Positions 24,812 to 33,541 of a DNA stretch of 46,406 nucleotides are shown here, piece by piece. The stretch is taken from positions 1-46,406 of the forward strand of contig CALERO010000050.1 in the NCBI GenBank assembly GCA_937907325.1. Reading direction: 5' to 3'. The DNA is from UBA4716 sp002438865. GTDB taxonomy: Bacteria; Bacillota; Clostridia; UBA1381. The notes below the pieces were generated by a model, which did no database searches, had not been told where the DNA came from, and saw nothing but the letters and a program-made list of their open reading frames with translations. How positions within the stretch are numbered: position 1 is the first letter of the stretch; each line of letters starts with the position of its first letter. The position numbers and the translations under genes were made by a program.

Positions 24812-26893
24812 TTGAATTCTGTCAGCCGAAAAAGCAGAATATATCCGATAATAGGCGCACTTCTGGTAATAATACTGTCGTTTTCGGTGCTGTATCTGGG
24901 CGATAACGTGGGTCTGAGCGATAACGGCGATTTCAGACGTGTGCTTTTGGGTAATAATCTGAAATATGCGGACGATACCGATCATTACTACCTCTTTAAA
25001 GAGGATTACAAAATGACCGTTTCGGGCAGTACCTTTTCGGAAAAGGTAAAGTCGGTCTGCGAAACAAATAAGGAAAACGAAATATATTCATCGCCGCACT
25101 TTATGGTGATAAAGCTTTCAAAGGTTTTAAATCTTGTAAGCAATACGGTTTTTCACCGTGACGAAACCTCGTACGATATATTCTACCTGGCGGCGATATA
25201 CATCTTTCTGCTTGCGCTTGCCGCATGGGGAATATTCACCTTTTTTGCGGATTTCAAGCGATCTCAGCGCATAGCGGTGCTGATATTGTTTTTGGTGATG
25301 TTCTGCGATTCGGGGTATCTTTTGTACTTCAATTCGTTTTACGGCGAGCCTTTGCAGTATGTGTCGCTTATGATGCTCATTTCAGCAGGACTTATGATTT
25401 ACAAGCGCCCAAGCGTGCCGAAAGTTGTGTACTTTTATGCGGTATTGTATATGTTCGCCGGTTCAAAGCTTGTGAATATTCCGTTCTCGATTATAGTGAG
25501 CCTGCTTGCGGCGGTAATTATGATTTTGCGCAAGGACAGGTTCTTCAAAGCGGCGGTGGTTGTATCGGCGGTTGTGTCGGTTGGGTTTATGATAAATCTT
25601 TACGTTTCCATACCCGATTGGATGCAGAACGATACAACGTATCAGTCGGTGTTTTTCGGGGTTATAAAGGAGAGCGAAACGCCCGAAAAGGATTTGGAGG
25701 AGCTTGGCACATCGCCGGATTATGCGGTGCTTATGAACACTCACGCATATATGGACGGCTCGGACTATCCGCTCGACATCAATTCGGAGAGCTTTAAGGA
25801 AAAGTTTTACGATAAGGTTTCCAAAACGGATATATTGTTTTTCTATATCCGTCACCCGGGCAGGCTCTTTAAGGAGCTTAACACCGCAATCGAGAACTCG
25901 GCGTATATACGTCCGCCGGGACTCGGCAACTCAAAAACCGAGATAATGGAAACAACGGAACGGTGGAGCGCATGGAGCAATATCCGTATTGCTATGAAAT
26001 TCCTCTACAGTCCGCTTGTGACATATATTATATTTGCCGCATTGAGCGTGTATATTATACTTGTGGATATATTCCTTATACGCAGGCGCAAACTGGAAAT
26101 ACCGAACAGGCTGTATATGCTGTGCGGTGCAAACGTGCTTATACTGGGACTTTGGATAAATATGGTATTGCCGATAATCGGAAACGGCGAGGCGGATCTG
26201 GCAAAGCATATGTGCTTGTTTACAACCTGTAATGATATTCTCTTTGCCGTACTGCTTATAGGAATGTTCAATATGTCAAGGGGCAGGATAATCGCCTGTT
26301 CCGCAGCTGTGGCGGCGGTTGTTATGGTGTTTTATGTATCGCCCCCGAAACAGGTGGTGTCATTCGGAACATATAACGGAAATCCGATAAAGTGGGAGGT
26401 GCTGTCGCAGGAGAACGATAACAGCGTTATCCTTATCACAAAGAAATGCATAAACGAAATGAGCTTTGACGACAGTAGCAACAACTGGGAAAAGTCGGAT
26501 TTGAGAGCATGGCTCAACGGTGAATTTCTTAAAGAGTTTACCGACGCCGAAAAAAATAAAATAGAGCCTGTCGTAAACGAGGTGCTTTTATCGTATGATG
26601 ACAGAAACCTTGCCGTGTCGGGCGACCATGCGCATTATTGGAATTTTACAAAAAAGACGGTCAACGATTTATCGGAAACGGCGTACCGCTGTTATGTCGA
26701 GGATAAAGTGTTTATCCCCACGCCCGATATGCTTAGCAAAACCGACAGCAACGGCTCATACTGGGTACTCTGCCCCTACGGAAGCAACAGCTATATGGAG
26801 CGCTATATGAAAAGCAACGGATTTATTCTTCACACGAATGTAAAGAATAAAAAGGGAGTAAGAGCAGTCCTTAAATGCCGCCTGACCGAATAA
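24812..26893 (+). CDS. Membrane glycosyltransferase-like protein (WsfD-like) with C-terminal DUF6273-like domain
   Basis: A 693-residue protein with two parts. Residues 1-510 form a polytopic membrane region (first segment about 10-30) with DNVGLSDNGDFRRVLLGNN early in the first loop; this resembles WsfD-type lipid-linked hexose transferases of Gram-positive bacteria. Residues about 515-693 form a soluble domain with IKWEVLSQENDN, NNWEKSDLRAWLNGEFLKEF and YWVLCPYGSNSY, the pattern of DUF6273 domains found in secreted Clostridial proteins. The TTG start follows AGGAGG by 8 bases. It appears to be a single gene. The sugar, the acceptor and the reason for the fusion are unknown. Confidence 0.7.
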   Translation: MNSVSRKSRIYPIIGALLVIILSFSVLYLGDNVGLSDNGDFRRVLLGNNLKYADDTDHYYLFKEDYKMTVSGSTFSEKVKSVCETNKENEIYSSPHFMVIKLSKVLNLVSNTVFHRDETSYDIFYLAAIYIFLLALAAWGIFTFFADFKRSQRIAVLILFLVMFCDSGYLLYFNSFYGEPLQYVSLMMLISAGLMIYKRPSVPKVVYFYAVLYMFAGSKLVNIPFSIIVSLLAAVIMILRKDRFFKAAVVVSAVVSVGFMINLYVSIPDWMQNDTTYQSVFFGVIKESETPEKDLEELGTSPDYAVLMNTHAYMDGSDYPLDINSESFKEKFYDKVSKTDILFFYIRHPGRLFKELNTAIENSAYIRPPGLGNSKTEIMETTERWSAWSNIRIAMKFLYSPLVTYIIFAALSVYIILVDIFLIRRRKLEIPNRLYMLCGANVLILGLWINMVLPIIGNGEADLAKHMCLFTTCNDILFAVLLIGMFNMSRGRIIACSAAVAAVVMVFYVSPPKQVVSFGTYNGNPIKWEVLSQENDNSVILITKKCINEMSFDDSSNNWEKSDLRAWLNGEFLKEFTDAEKNKIEPVVNEVLLSYDDRNLAVSGDHAHYWNFTKKTVNDLSETAYRCYVEDKVFIPTPDMLSKTDSNGSYWVLCPYGSNSYMERYMKSNGFILHTNVKNKKGVRAVLKCRLTE

Positions 26894-26895
26894 AA

Positions 26896-26960
26896 TTGCC
26901 CATACCGCACGTTATGCATAAAACATATAAATTAGGGACGATGAAGGGCATCGTCCCCTA
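26896..26960 (+). repeat. Intergenic repeat module with GGGACGATG hairpin
   Basis: CCCATACCGCACG, GCATAAAACATATAAATT and GGGACGATG-AAGG-GCATCGTCCCC occur here and again, in the same order and orientation, at 30320-30397. Here the module leads directly into the 106-bp array. Confidence 0.75.
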
Positions 26961-27485
26961 CAACACGCCAATACGCAATATGCATAAAATATGCGCTAAC
27001 CCGTAGGGGTCGATGCCCTCATCGCCCCGCAAAAGCGAAAACGCAAACCACGGGTGCCAACACGTACAACACACCAATACGCAATATTGCATAAAATATG
27101 CGCTAACCCGTAAGGGTCGATGCCCTCATCGACCCGCAAAAGCGAAAACGCAAACCACGGGCGCCAACACGTACAACACACCAATACGCAATATGCATAA
27201 AATATGCGCTAATCCGTAGGGATCGATGCCCTCATCGACCCGCAAAAGCGAAAACGCAAACCACGGGCGCCAACACGTACAACACACCAATACGCAATAT
27301 GCATAAAATATGCGCTAATCCGTAGGGATCGATGCCCTCATCGACCCACAAAAGTGAAAATGCAAACCACGGGCGCCAACACGCACAACACACCAATACG
27401 CAATACGCATAAAATATGCGCCAACCCGTAGGGGTCGATGCCCTCATCGACCCGCAAAAACGAGAACGCAAACCACGGGCGCACG
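26961..27485 (+). repeat. Tandem array of five 106-bp units
   Basis: Units begin at 26961, 27067, 27174, 27280 and 27386. Each runs from CAACACACCAATACGC through an inverted repeat, GGGTCGATG-CCCT-CATCGACCC, to CGGGCGCCAACACG. The period is 106 bp, with one unit 1 bp longer. Copies differ by a few substitutions, some of which preserve the stem. The gap 26894-27540 contains no credible gene; the open minus-strand frames across it are repeat by-products. Confidence 0.95.
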
Positions 27486-27540
27486 ACCCGCAAACACACA
27501 CATTATACCGTATTATTTACAGAAAGGAACGGTTACGCAA

Positions 27541-28977
27541 ATGAACCACACAATGCTTACGGACTTTTACGAAATAACCATGTCAAACGGATTTTTCGAA
27601 AAAGGTCTGGGTGAAAAAACTGTATATTTCGATATGTTTTTCAGAAAAATCCCCGACAACGGCGGTTTTGCCATTATGGCAGGCGTTGAGCAGATGATAG
27701 AATATCTGAAAAATCTGAAATTCACAAAAGAGGATATAGATTATTTAAGAAGCAAGAATATGTTTGACGAGGAGTATCTTGCTTATCTTGCCGACTTCAA
27801 GTTTGAATGTGACGTATGGGCAGTTCCCGAAGGAACGCCCATTTTCCCCGGCGAGCCGATAGTGACGGTAAAAGGTCCGGCGGTACAGGCGCAGTTTGTC
27901 GAAACAATGATACTTCTCACAATAAATCATCAGAGCCTTATCGCCACAAAGGCAAACAGAATTGTACGTGCGGCGGACGGCAGAGCGGTAATGGAGTTCG
28001 GCTCACGGCGTGCGCAGGGCTGTGATGCGGCAATATTGGGCGCACGTGCGGCATATATAGCCGGCTGCTGCGGTACGGCGTGTACGCTGACCGACAAGCT
28101 GTACGACGTACCGGCGCTCGGTACTATGGCACATTCCTGGGTACAGCTTTTTGACAGCGAATACGAGGCTTTCAAGGCGTATGCCGAAACATATCCCGAC
28201 GGCTGTACGCTGCTTGTCGATACGTATAATGTGTTGAAATCCGGTATCCCGAACGCAATCAAGGTGTTTGACGAGGTTTTAAAGCCTATGGGAAAACGCC
28301 CGGCAGGCGTAAGAATAGATTCGGGAGATATAACGTATCTTTCAAAAAAATGCAGAAAAATGCTTGATGACGCAGGCTATCCCGATTGCGGAATAGTTGC
28401 GTCCAATTCGCTTGACGAATATATTATCCGTGATATGCTCCTCCAGGGTGCGCAGATAAATTCGTTCGGAGTCGGCGAGCGGCTTATCGCATCAAGGTCG
28501 GAACCTGTTTTCGGCGGTGTGTATAAGCTGGTTGCGGTGGAAAACGAAAACGGCGAAACAGAGCCGAGAATAAAAATCAGCGAGAACGTTGCAAAGATAA
28601 CCACACCGTGCTTTAAGCAGGTGTACCGCCTGTACTCAAAGGAGAACGGACAGGCTATGGCGGACGTTGTGACATTGCATGAGGAAACAATAGATGAAAA
28701 CGAGCCGTATGTTCTGTTTGATCCTGAGCATACGTGGAAACATAAAAAGGTCAGCGGATTTTATGCACGTCCGCTCCTGACAAAAATATTTGAGGACGGC
28801 AAATGCATATATGAAACGCCCGATATAGAAGATATAAAAAAATATTGCAAAGAGGAAACGGACAAGCTCTGGGACGAGGTAAAACGTTTTGAAAATCCGC
28901 ATAAATACTATGTGGATTTGTCGGAGAAGCTTTGGAATATAAAGCATAAGATGCTTGAGGAGTATATGGATATATGA
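27541..28977 (+). CDS. pncB: Nicotinate phosphoribosyltransferase
   Basis: A 478-residue NAPRTase (nicotinate plus PRPP to nicotinate mononucleotide, NAD salvage). Landmarks are LTDFYEITMSNGFF at the start, EFGSRRAQG (about 155-163), GTMAHSWVQ with the phosphorylated-type His, and VRIDSGD (about 258-264). AAAGGAAC precedes the ATG by 10 bases, just after the repeat array. The stop overlaps tsaC by 4 bases (ATGA). No clear SigA promoter was found between array and gene. Confidence 0.95.
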   Translation: MNHTMLTDFYEITMSNGFFEKGLGEKTVYFDMFFRKIPDNGGFAIMAGVEQMIEYLKNLKFTKEDIDYLRSKNMFDEEYLAYLADFKFECDVWAVPEGTPIFPGEPIVTVKGPAVQAQFVETMILLTINHQSLIATKANRIVRAADGRAVMEFGSRRAQGCDAAILGARAAYIAGCCGTACTLTDKLYDVPALGTMAHSWVQLFDSEYEAFKAYAETYPDGCTLLVDTYNVLKSGIPNAIKVFDEVLKPMGKRPAGVRIDSGDITYLSKKCRKMLDDAGYPDCGIVASNSLDEYIIRDMLLQGAQINSFGVGERLIASRSEPVFGGVYKLVAVENENGETEPRIKISENVAKITTPCFKQVYRLYSKENGQAMADVVTLHEETIDENEPYVLFDPEHTWKHKKVSGFYARPLLTKIFEDGKCIYETPDIEDIKKYCKEETDKLWDEVKRFENPHKYYVDLSEKLWNIKHKMLEEYMDI

Positions 28978-30008
28978 ACACGGAAATTTTCGATTTTACC
29001 TCCGGAATAAAAGAGCAGGAACTCAAAACGGCAGGGGAAATAATACGAAACGGCGGACTTGCCGCATTTCCTACGGAAACGGTTTACGGTCTCGGTGCAT
29101 CGGCGCTTGACGCCGATGCGGCAAAGAAAATATATGCCGCAAAGGGCAGACCCTCCGACAATCCGCTTATAGTCCATATTTGCTCCAAACCGCAGATTTC
29201 GGAGATTGCGCAGGATATAAGCGAAAAAGCGAAAAAGCTTATAGACGCATTTATGCCCGGCCCGTTCACGATAATTCTGAAGAAAAAGCTGTGCATACCC
29301 GATACGGTTACGGCGGGACTTCAAACGGCGGCAATCCGCTTTCCGGAAAATAAAATTGCACAGGCGTTTATCCGTGAAGCCGGCGTGCCGATTGCCGCAC
29401 CGAGTGCGAATTTATCGGGAAAGCCGAGCCCCACGGAGGCAAAGCACGTCATAAACGATATGAAAGGCAGGATAGACTGCATAATTGACGGCGGAAAATG
29501 CTCTGTAGGCGTTGAGTCCACTATTGTGGACGCATCGGGCGATACGCCTGTGCTTCTGCGCCCCGGCGGAATCACACTCGATATGCTGAGGGCTGTAACC
29601 CCCGACATAAAGGCGGACGAGCATATTTTAAAATCGGTGGGTGCGGATGAACAGCCAAAATGCCCCGGTATGAAATACAAGCATTACGCCCCCGATGCGG
29701 AGGTGACCGTGGTGGAGGGCGGAAAAGACGCCGTCCGTGAAAAAATAAAACAGCTTTTGAATGAACATACCGACACAATAAACGGCGTGCTTACAATGTA
29801 CGGCAGTGATTACGACAACGCCGTTATGATAAGCGCCGGCGAAACAAATAAGGAATACGCCCAAAACCTGTTTGCGGCGTTAAGAAAATTTGATGAATTA
29901 AAGGTGCAGGTGGTATTTGCGGAGTTTTGTGAGCAAGACGGCTACGGACTCGCCGTAAAGAACAGGCTGTACAAAGCCGCCGCCCAGCGCGTAATACATG
30001 TCGGTTGA
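28974..30008 (+). CDS. tsaC: Threonylcarbamoyl-AMP synthase (Sua5 type)
   Basis: A 344-residue two-domain Sua5. The YrdC domain (about 15-200) has GGLAAFPTETVYGLGA and KGRPSDNPLIVH. A linker with the YKHYAPDAE motif leads to the Sua5 domain (about 235-344). It makes threonylcarbamoyl-AMP from threonine, bicarbonate and ATP for the t6A37 modification of ANN-decoding tRNAs. TsaD, which performs the transfer step, is encoded 1.4 kb downstream. Translation is coupled to pncB by a 4-base overlap. A 100-bp repeat array starts at its stop codon. Confidence 0.95.
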   Translation: MNTEIFDFTSGIKEQELKTAGEIIRNGGLAAFPTETVYGLGASALDADAAKKIYAAKGRPSDNPLIVHICSKPQISEIAQDISEKAKKLIDAFMPGPFTIILKKKLCIPDTVTAGLQTAAIRFPENKIAQAFIREAGVPIAAPSANLSGKPSPTEAKHVINDMKGRIDCIIDGGKCSVGVESTIVDASGDTPVLLRPGGITLDMLRAVTPDIKADEHILKSVGADEQPKCPGMKYKHYAPDAEVTVVEGGKDAVREKIKQLLNEHTDTINGVLTMYGSDYDNAVMISAGETNKEYAQNLFAALRKFDELKVQVVFAEFCEQDGYGLAVKNRLYKAAAQRVIHVG

Positions 30009-30320
30009 ATAAATTTGCTCATACCGCCCGTTTTCGCTCGCTCGTGTACCGTGTACACGTCGTTCGCTCAAAGCGCACGGTCTGAACAAATTTCTTACAA
30101 CCGAGGTTGAATAATTCACCCATACCGCCCGTTTTCGCTCGCTCGTGTACCGTGTACACGTCGTTCGCTCAAAGCGCACGGTCTGAACAATTCCTGCAAC
30201 CGAGGTTGAATAAATTCACCCATACCGCCCGTTTTCGTTCGCTCGTGTACCGTGTACACGTCGTTCACTCAAAGCGCACGGTCTGAACAAATTTCTTACA
30301 ACCGAGGTCGAATAATTTAC
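30003..30320 (+). repeat. Tandem array of three 100-bp units
   Basis: CATACCGCCCG recurs at 30020, 30121 and 30221, with a truncated fourth start (CATACCGCACG) at 30322. The period is 100-101 bp. Each unit holds GTTTTCGCTCGCTCGTG, the palindrome CGTGTAC-CGT-GTACACG, AAAGCGCACGGTCTGAACAA and CAACCGAGGTTGAATAA. The array starts within 6 bp of the end of tsaC. No credible gene lies in 30009-30546. Confidence 0.93.
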
Positions 30321-30520
30321 CCATACCGCACGTGTACATTTTTACAACGTGCGCATAAAACATATAATTTCGGGACGATGAAAGGCATCGTCCCCTACAA
30401 CACACCAATACGCAATATCGCATAAAATATGCACTAATCCGTAGGGGTCGATGCCCTCATCGACCCGAAGAAAACCAATATGCACAAAGCTACGGGCAGG
30501 GTGTCACTCACCCAATTAAC
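30321..30520 (+). repeat. Single copy of the GGGACGATG and 106-bp modules
   Basis: This stretch repeats, once, the series found before pncB: CATACCGCACG, GCATAAAACATATAATTT, GGGACGATG-AAAG-GCATCGTCCCC, CAACACACCAATACGCAATA, GTAGGGGTCGATG-CCCT-CATCGACCCG. It then runs into GGGCAGGGTGTC. It lies between the 100-bp array and the arginine phosphatase gene. Confidence 0.85.
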
Positions 30521-30546
30521 CCGAAAAAAACAAAGGAGATATTTTT

Positions 30547-30990
30547 ATGAACATATTATTTGTCTGCACGGGAAACACGTGTCGAAGCCCTATGGCGGCT
30601 TACATTATGGACAAGGTTGCGGTGGAAAACGACCTTGACGTACTCATCGAAAGCGCCGGTATTTTTGCCGAGCCGGGACAGCCGGCGAGCGAAAATGCCG
30701 TAAAAGCGATGGCGGATATGGGTATAGATATATCGGAGCACCGCACACAGCCGGTAACGGAGGAGCTTTTGAAAAAATCCGATCTCGTCCTTACAATGAC
30801 CGAGGGTCAGAAAAGGATAATCGCACCGACAGCGGGCGATAAGGTATACACCTTAAAGGAATACGGCGGCGGCAGCGGCGATATATCCGATCCGTACGGC
30901 GGTGACCTTGAGGAATACAAAGAAACGGCACAGGAAATATATGACGCAATAGTTGATATTGCTGAAAAACTGCCGATTAAAGAGCAATGA
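30547..30990 (+). CDS. ywlE: Low-molecular-weight protein phosphatase, probably protein-arginine phosphatase
   Basis: A 147-residue LMW-PTP with the active-site loop CTGNTCRS (residues 7-14) and the general-acid Asp in SDPYGG. The Thr at position 11, in place of the Ile or Leu of tyrosine-specific relatives, is the residue that gives YwlE specificity for phosphoarginine. The enzyme would remove arginine marks placed by McsB. In Bacillus, ywlE is near the sua5 gene, as here. AAGGAGAT precedes the ATG by 7 bases; the stop overlaps rimI by 4 bases. Confidence 0.88.
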   Translation: MNILFVCTGNTCRSPMAAYIMDKVAVENDLDVLIESAGIFAEPGQPASENAVKAMADMGIDISEHRTQPVTEELLKKSDLVLTMTEGQKRIIAPTAGDKVYTLKEYGGGSGDISDPYGGDLEEYKETAQEIYDAIVDIAEKLPIKEQ

Positions 30991-31424
30991 TAACGATAGA
31001 CGAAATGAAAGCGGATGACGCAAAGGAATTTGCACGCATCGACAAGGAATGTTTTGCCATACCATGGTCGGAGAAATCGTTTTGCGATGAATACAATAAC
31101 GATATTGCGACATACTTTGCCGCACGCATTGACGGCGAATGTGCAGGTTATATAGGCTTCTGGAACACAGGGGACATAACAAATGTTGCCGTATGCGAAA
31201 AATACAGGCGCCGAGGTGTCGGCGGTATGCTTATAAGCGCCGCAATTTCACGAGCCGAAAAAATAGGACTTTATGAACTTACTCTTGAAGTGCGCAGGTC
31301 AAATAAAGCCGCACGCAGTCTGTATGAAAAATACGGCTTTTCGCCGATAGGTCTGCGCAAAAGATACTACAGAGATAACAATGAGGACGCAATTATTATG
31401 TCACGTCCCTTAAAGGAGCAGTAA
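30987..31424 (+). CDS. rimI: Ribosomal protein S18-alanine N-acetyltransferase RimI-like
   Basis: A 145-residue GNAT acetyltransferase with the acetyl-CoA binding motif YRRRGVGGMLI and the RimI-typical ECFAIPWSEKSF opening and ARSLYEKYGF ending. It is located directly before tsaD, the common Firmicute arrangement. The genes tsaE and tsaB, often in the same cluster, are not present between ywlE and rimI. The start overlaps ywlE (ATGA) and the stop overlaps the tsaD ATG by one base. Confidence 0.9.
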   Translation: MITIDEMKADDAKEFARIDKECFAIPWSEKSFCDEYNNDIATYFAARIDGECAGYIGFWNTGDITNVAVCEKYRRRGVGGMLISAAISRAEKIGLYELTLEVRRSNKAARSLYEKYGFSPIGLRKRYYRDNNEDAIIMSRPLKEQ

Positions 31425-32437
31425 TGAAAGATATATATATACTCGGAATAGAAAGCTCGTGCGACGAAACGGCGGCGGCTGTTGTCAAAAACGGGCGTGA
31501 AATTCTTTCAAACGTTATAAATACACAGATAGCTCTGCACAAGAAATTCGGCGGAGTTGTGCCCGAGGTGGCGTCAAGACGGCATATAGAAACAATCGAT
31601 ACGGTTATTGACAGCGCACTGGAGGAGGCAGGTATGACCTTTGACGATATTGACGCAATAGCCGTCACCTATGGCCCCGGACTGATAGGCGCACTGCTTG
31701 TGGGCGTATCAACCGCAAAGGCGCTTGCGTATGCGCTCAAAAAGCCGCTTGTGCCGGTGCATCATATAAAGGGACATATAAGCGCAAACTTTGCGGCGCA
31801 CCCCGAGCTTGAGCCGCCGTTCGTTTGCCTTGTCGCATCGGGCGGACACAGCCATATCGTTGAGGTAAAGGACTACACTCATTTCGAGGTTATGGGCAGA
31901 ACACGTGACGATGCGGCAGGCGAGGCTTTTGACAAAATAGCGAGAGTTCTCGGACTCGGCTATCCGGGCGGCCCGCTTATAGATAAGCTTGCAAAGGAGG
32001 GAAATCCCGATGCGGTGCATTTCCCGAGAGTGAAAATGGATAAAAATTCGCTTGATTTTTCTTTCAGCGGAGTAAAAACGGCTGTTATAAATTATCTGCA
32101 TAAACTTGACCAAAACGGCGAGGAATATAACAAAGCGGATATTGCCGCAAGCTTTCAGGCGGCAGTGACGGACGTATTGTGCGAACACACGATAGAAGCG
32201 GCAATGCGTAAGAACAGCAAAATAATTGCGCTTGCCGGCGGAGTTGCGTCAAATTCGGAATTGCGTGAGAAAATGACTGCCCGTGCAGATGAGCATGGCA
32301 TAGACGTAATATATCCGCCGCCCGTTCTTTGTACGGACAATGCGGCTATGATAGCCTGTGCCGGATATTACGGATATTTGGATAAAAACTTTGCGGATAT
32401 GACGCTTAATGCAGTGGCGTCATTGCCGCTCGAATAA
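31424..32437 (+). CDS. tsaD: tRNA N6-adenosine threonylcarbamoyltransferase TsaD
   Basis: A 337-residue TsaD (formerly Gcp). It has the opening ILGIESSCDETAAAV, the metal-site histidines in RRHIETI and HHIKGHI, ASGGHSHI, and a C-terminal ALAGGVASNSEL. It transfers the threonylcarbamoyl group to A37 of tRNA with TsaB and TsaE, which are not encoded in this window. AAAGGAG lies 5 bases before the ATG inside the end of rimI. Confidence 0.96.
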   Translation: MKDIYILGIESSCDETAAAVVKNGREILSNVINTQIALHKKFGGVVPEVASRRHIETIDTVIDSALEEAGMTFDDIDAIAVTYGPGLIGALLVGVSTAKALAYALKKPLVPVHHIKGHISANFAAHPELEPPFVCLVASGGHSHIVEVKDYTHFEVMGRTRDDAAGEAFDKIARVLGLGYPGGPLIDKLAKEGNPDAVHFPRVKMDKNSLDFSFSGVKTAVINYLHKLDQNGEEYNKADIAASFQAAVTDVLCEHTIEAAMRKNSKIIALAGGVASNSELREKMTARADEHGIDVIYPPPVLCTDNAAMIACAGYYGYLDKNFADMTLNAVASLPLE

Positions 32438-32455
32438 TCTGAAAGGAGCTTTTAT

Positions 32456-33541
32456 ATGGCTGACAGACTTTATGTCGATTTGGGAGAAAACTCGTACAAT
32501 ATAGAATTTACCGACAGCTTTTCGGGACTTTCGGACGCTTTGAAAGAAATCGGCGCACCGAAAAAACTGCTTATAGTTACCGATACAAACGTGCTTAATC
32601 TGTATGCGGACGAGGTTAAAAGCGTGCTTACAGACGGCGGTTTTGATACTGCGGTTTATGCGTTTGAAGCGGGCGAAAAGAATAAGAATATGGAGTCTAT
32701 ACTCGGAATTTGCCGTGCGTGCGTGGAGCATAAGCTTGACCGAAACAGTATGATAATCGCACTCGGCGGCGGGGTTGTCGGCGATATGGCAGGCTTTGCG
32801 GCGGCGATTTATATGCGTGGAATACGCTTTGTGCAAGTCCCCACAACGCTCCTTTCGCAGTCGGACAGCTCCGTGGGCGGAAAAACGGGAATAGATTTTG
32901 AGGACGGAAAAAATCTCTTGGGCGCATTTCATCAGCCGAAGCTTGTGTACATAAATGTCGCAACGCTTAAAACGCTCCCCGAGGAGCAGTTTGTTTCGGG
33001 TATGGGCGAGGTGATAAAGCACGGAATTATCCGTGACGCCGAATTTTTCGACTACCTTATGCAAAATTGCGAAAAAGTGAAAAAGCTCGATACCGACACG
33101 CTTATTTATATGACAAAGATAAATTGCAGAATAAAAGCGGACGTTGTTATGAATGATGAGCGTGAAATGGGACTGCGTGCGATACTGAATTTCGGACACA
33201 CAATCGGACACGCTGTTGAGGCAGGCAGTAATTTCTCAAAAACGCACGGCGAATGTGTGGGAATAGGTATGATAGGAGCGGAGTATATCGCATTAAAGCG
33301 AGGAATGATAACCGAAGATTTGCTCCTTGAAACCGAGGAAATAATGAAAAAATACGGCTTTAAACCGTTCGATTTGCCGAGCGGCGAAACGATATGGGAA
33401 CTTATGCAGAAAGACAAGAAAAAGCTTAACGGAACGCTTAAATTCATACTTCCCGTATCAAAAGGAAAGGTGGTTTCCGTTAAGGATATAAGCCGCAGTG
33501 AGGTTTATGCGGCGGTTGATTATTTGAAAGGGGAAAGATAA
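32456..33541 (+). CDS. aroB: 3-dehydroquinate synthase
   Basis: A 361-residue NAD- and metal-dependent AroB. It contains the NAD-binding ALGGGVVGDMAGFAA (about 102-116), TTLLSQSDSSVGGKTGID (about 128-145) and the zinc ligand HGE near 265 (KTHGECVGIG). It cyclises DAHP to 3-dehydroquinate in the shikimate pathway. AAAGGAG precedes the ATG by 7 bases. It abuts lspA with no gap, and the mixture of functions in this operon appears incidental. Confidence 0.95.
   Translation: MADRLYVDLGENSYNIEFTDSFSGLSDALKEIGAPKKLLIVTDTNVLNLYADEVKSVLTDGGFDTAVYAFEAGEKNKNMESILGICRACVEHKLDRNSMIIALGGGVVGDMAGFAAAIYMRGIRFVQVPTTLLSQSDSSVGGKTGIDFEDGKNLLGAFHQPKLVYINVATLKTLPEEQFVSGMGEVIKHGIIRDAEFFDYLMQNCEKVKKLDTDTLIYMTKINCRIKADVVMNDEREMGLRAILNFGHTIGHAVEAGSNFSKTHGECVGIGMIGAEYIALKRGMITEDLLLETEEIMKKYGFKPFDLPSGETIWELMQKDKKKLNGTLKFILPVSKGKVVSVKDISRSEVYAAVDYLKGER

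Noticed and set aside
26961..27485. Repeat array as a possible CRISPR locus
   Set aside because: The period is 106 bp, and the sequence between the palindromes is the same in all units rather than unique; no cas gene is near.
27232..27501. Minus-strand frame of 89 codons across the array
   Set aside because: It is open only because the repeat is GC-rich. The 106-bp period is not a multiple of three, and there is no ribosome binding site.
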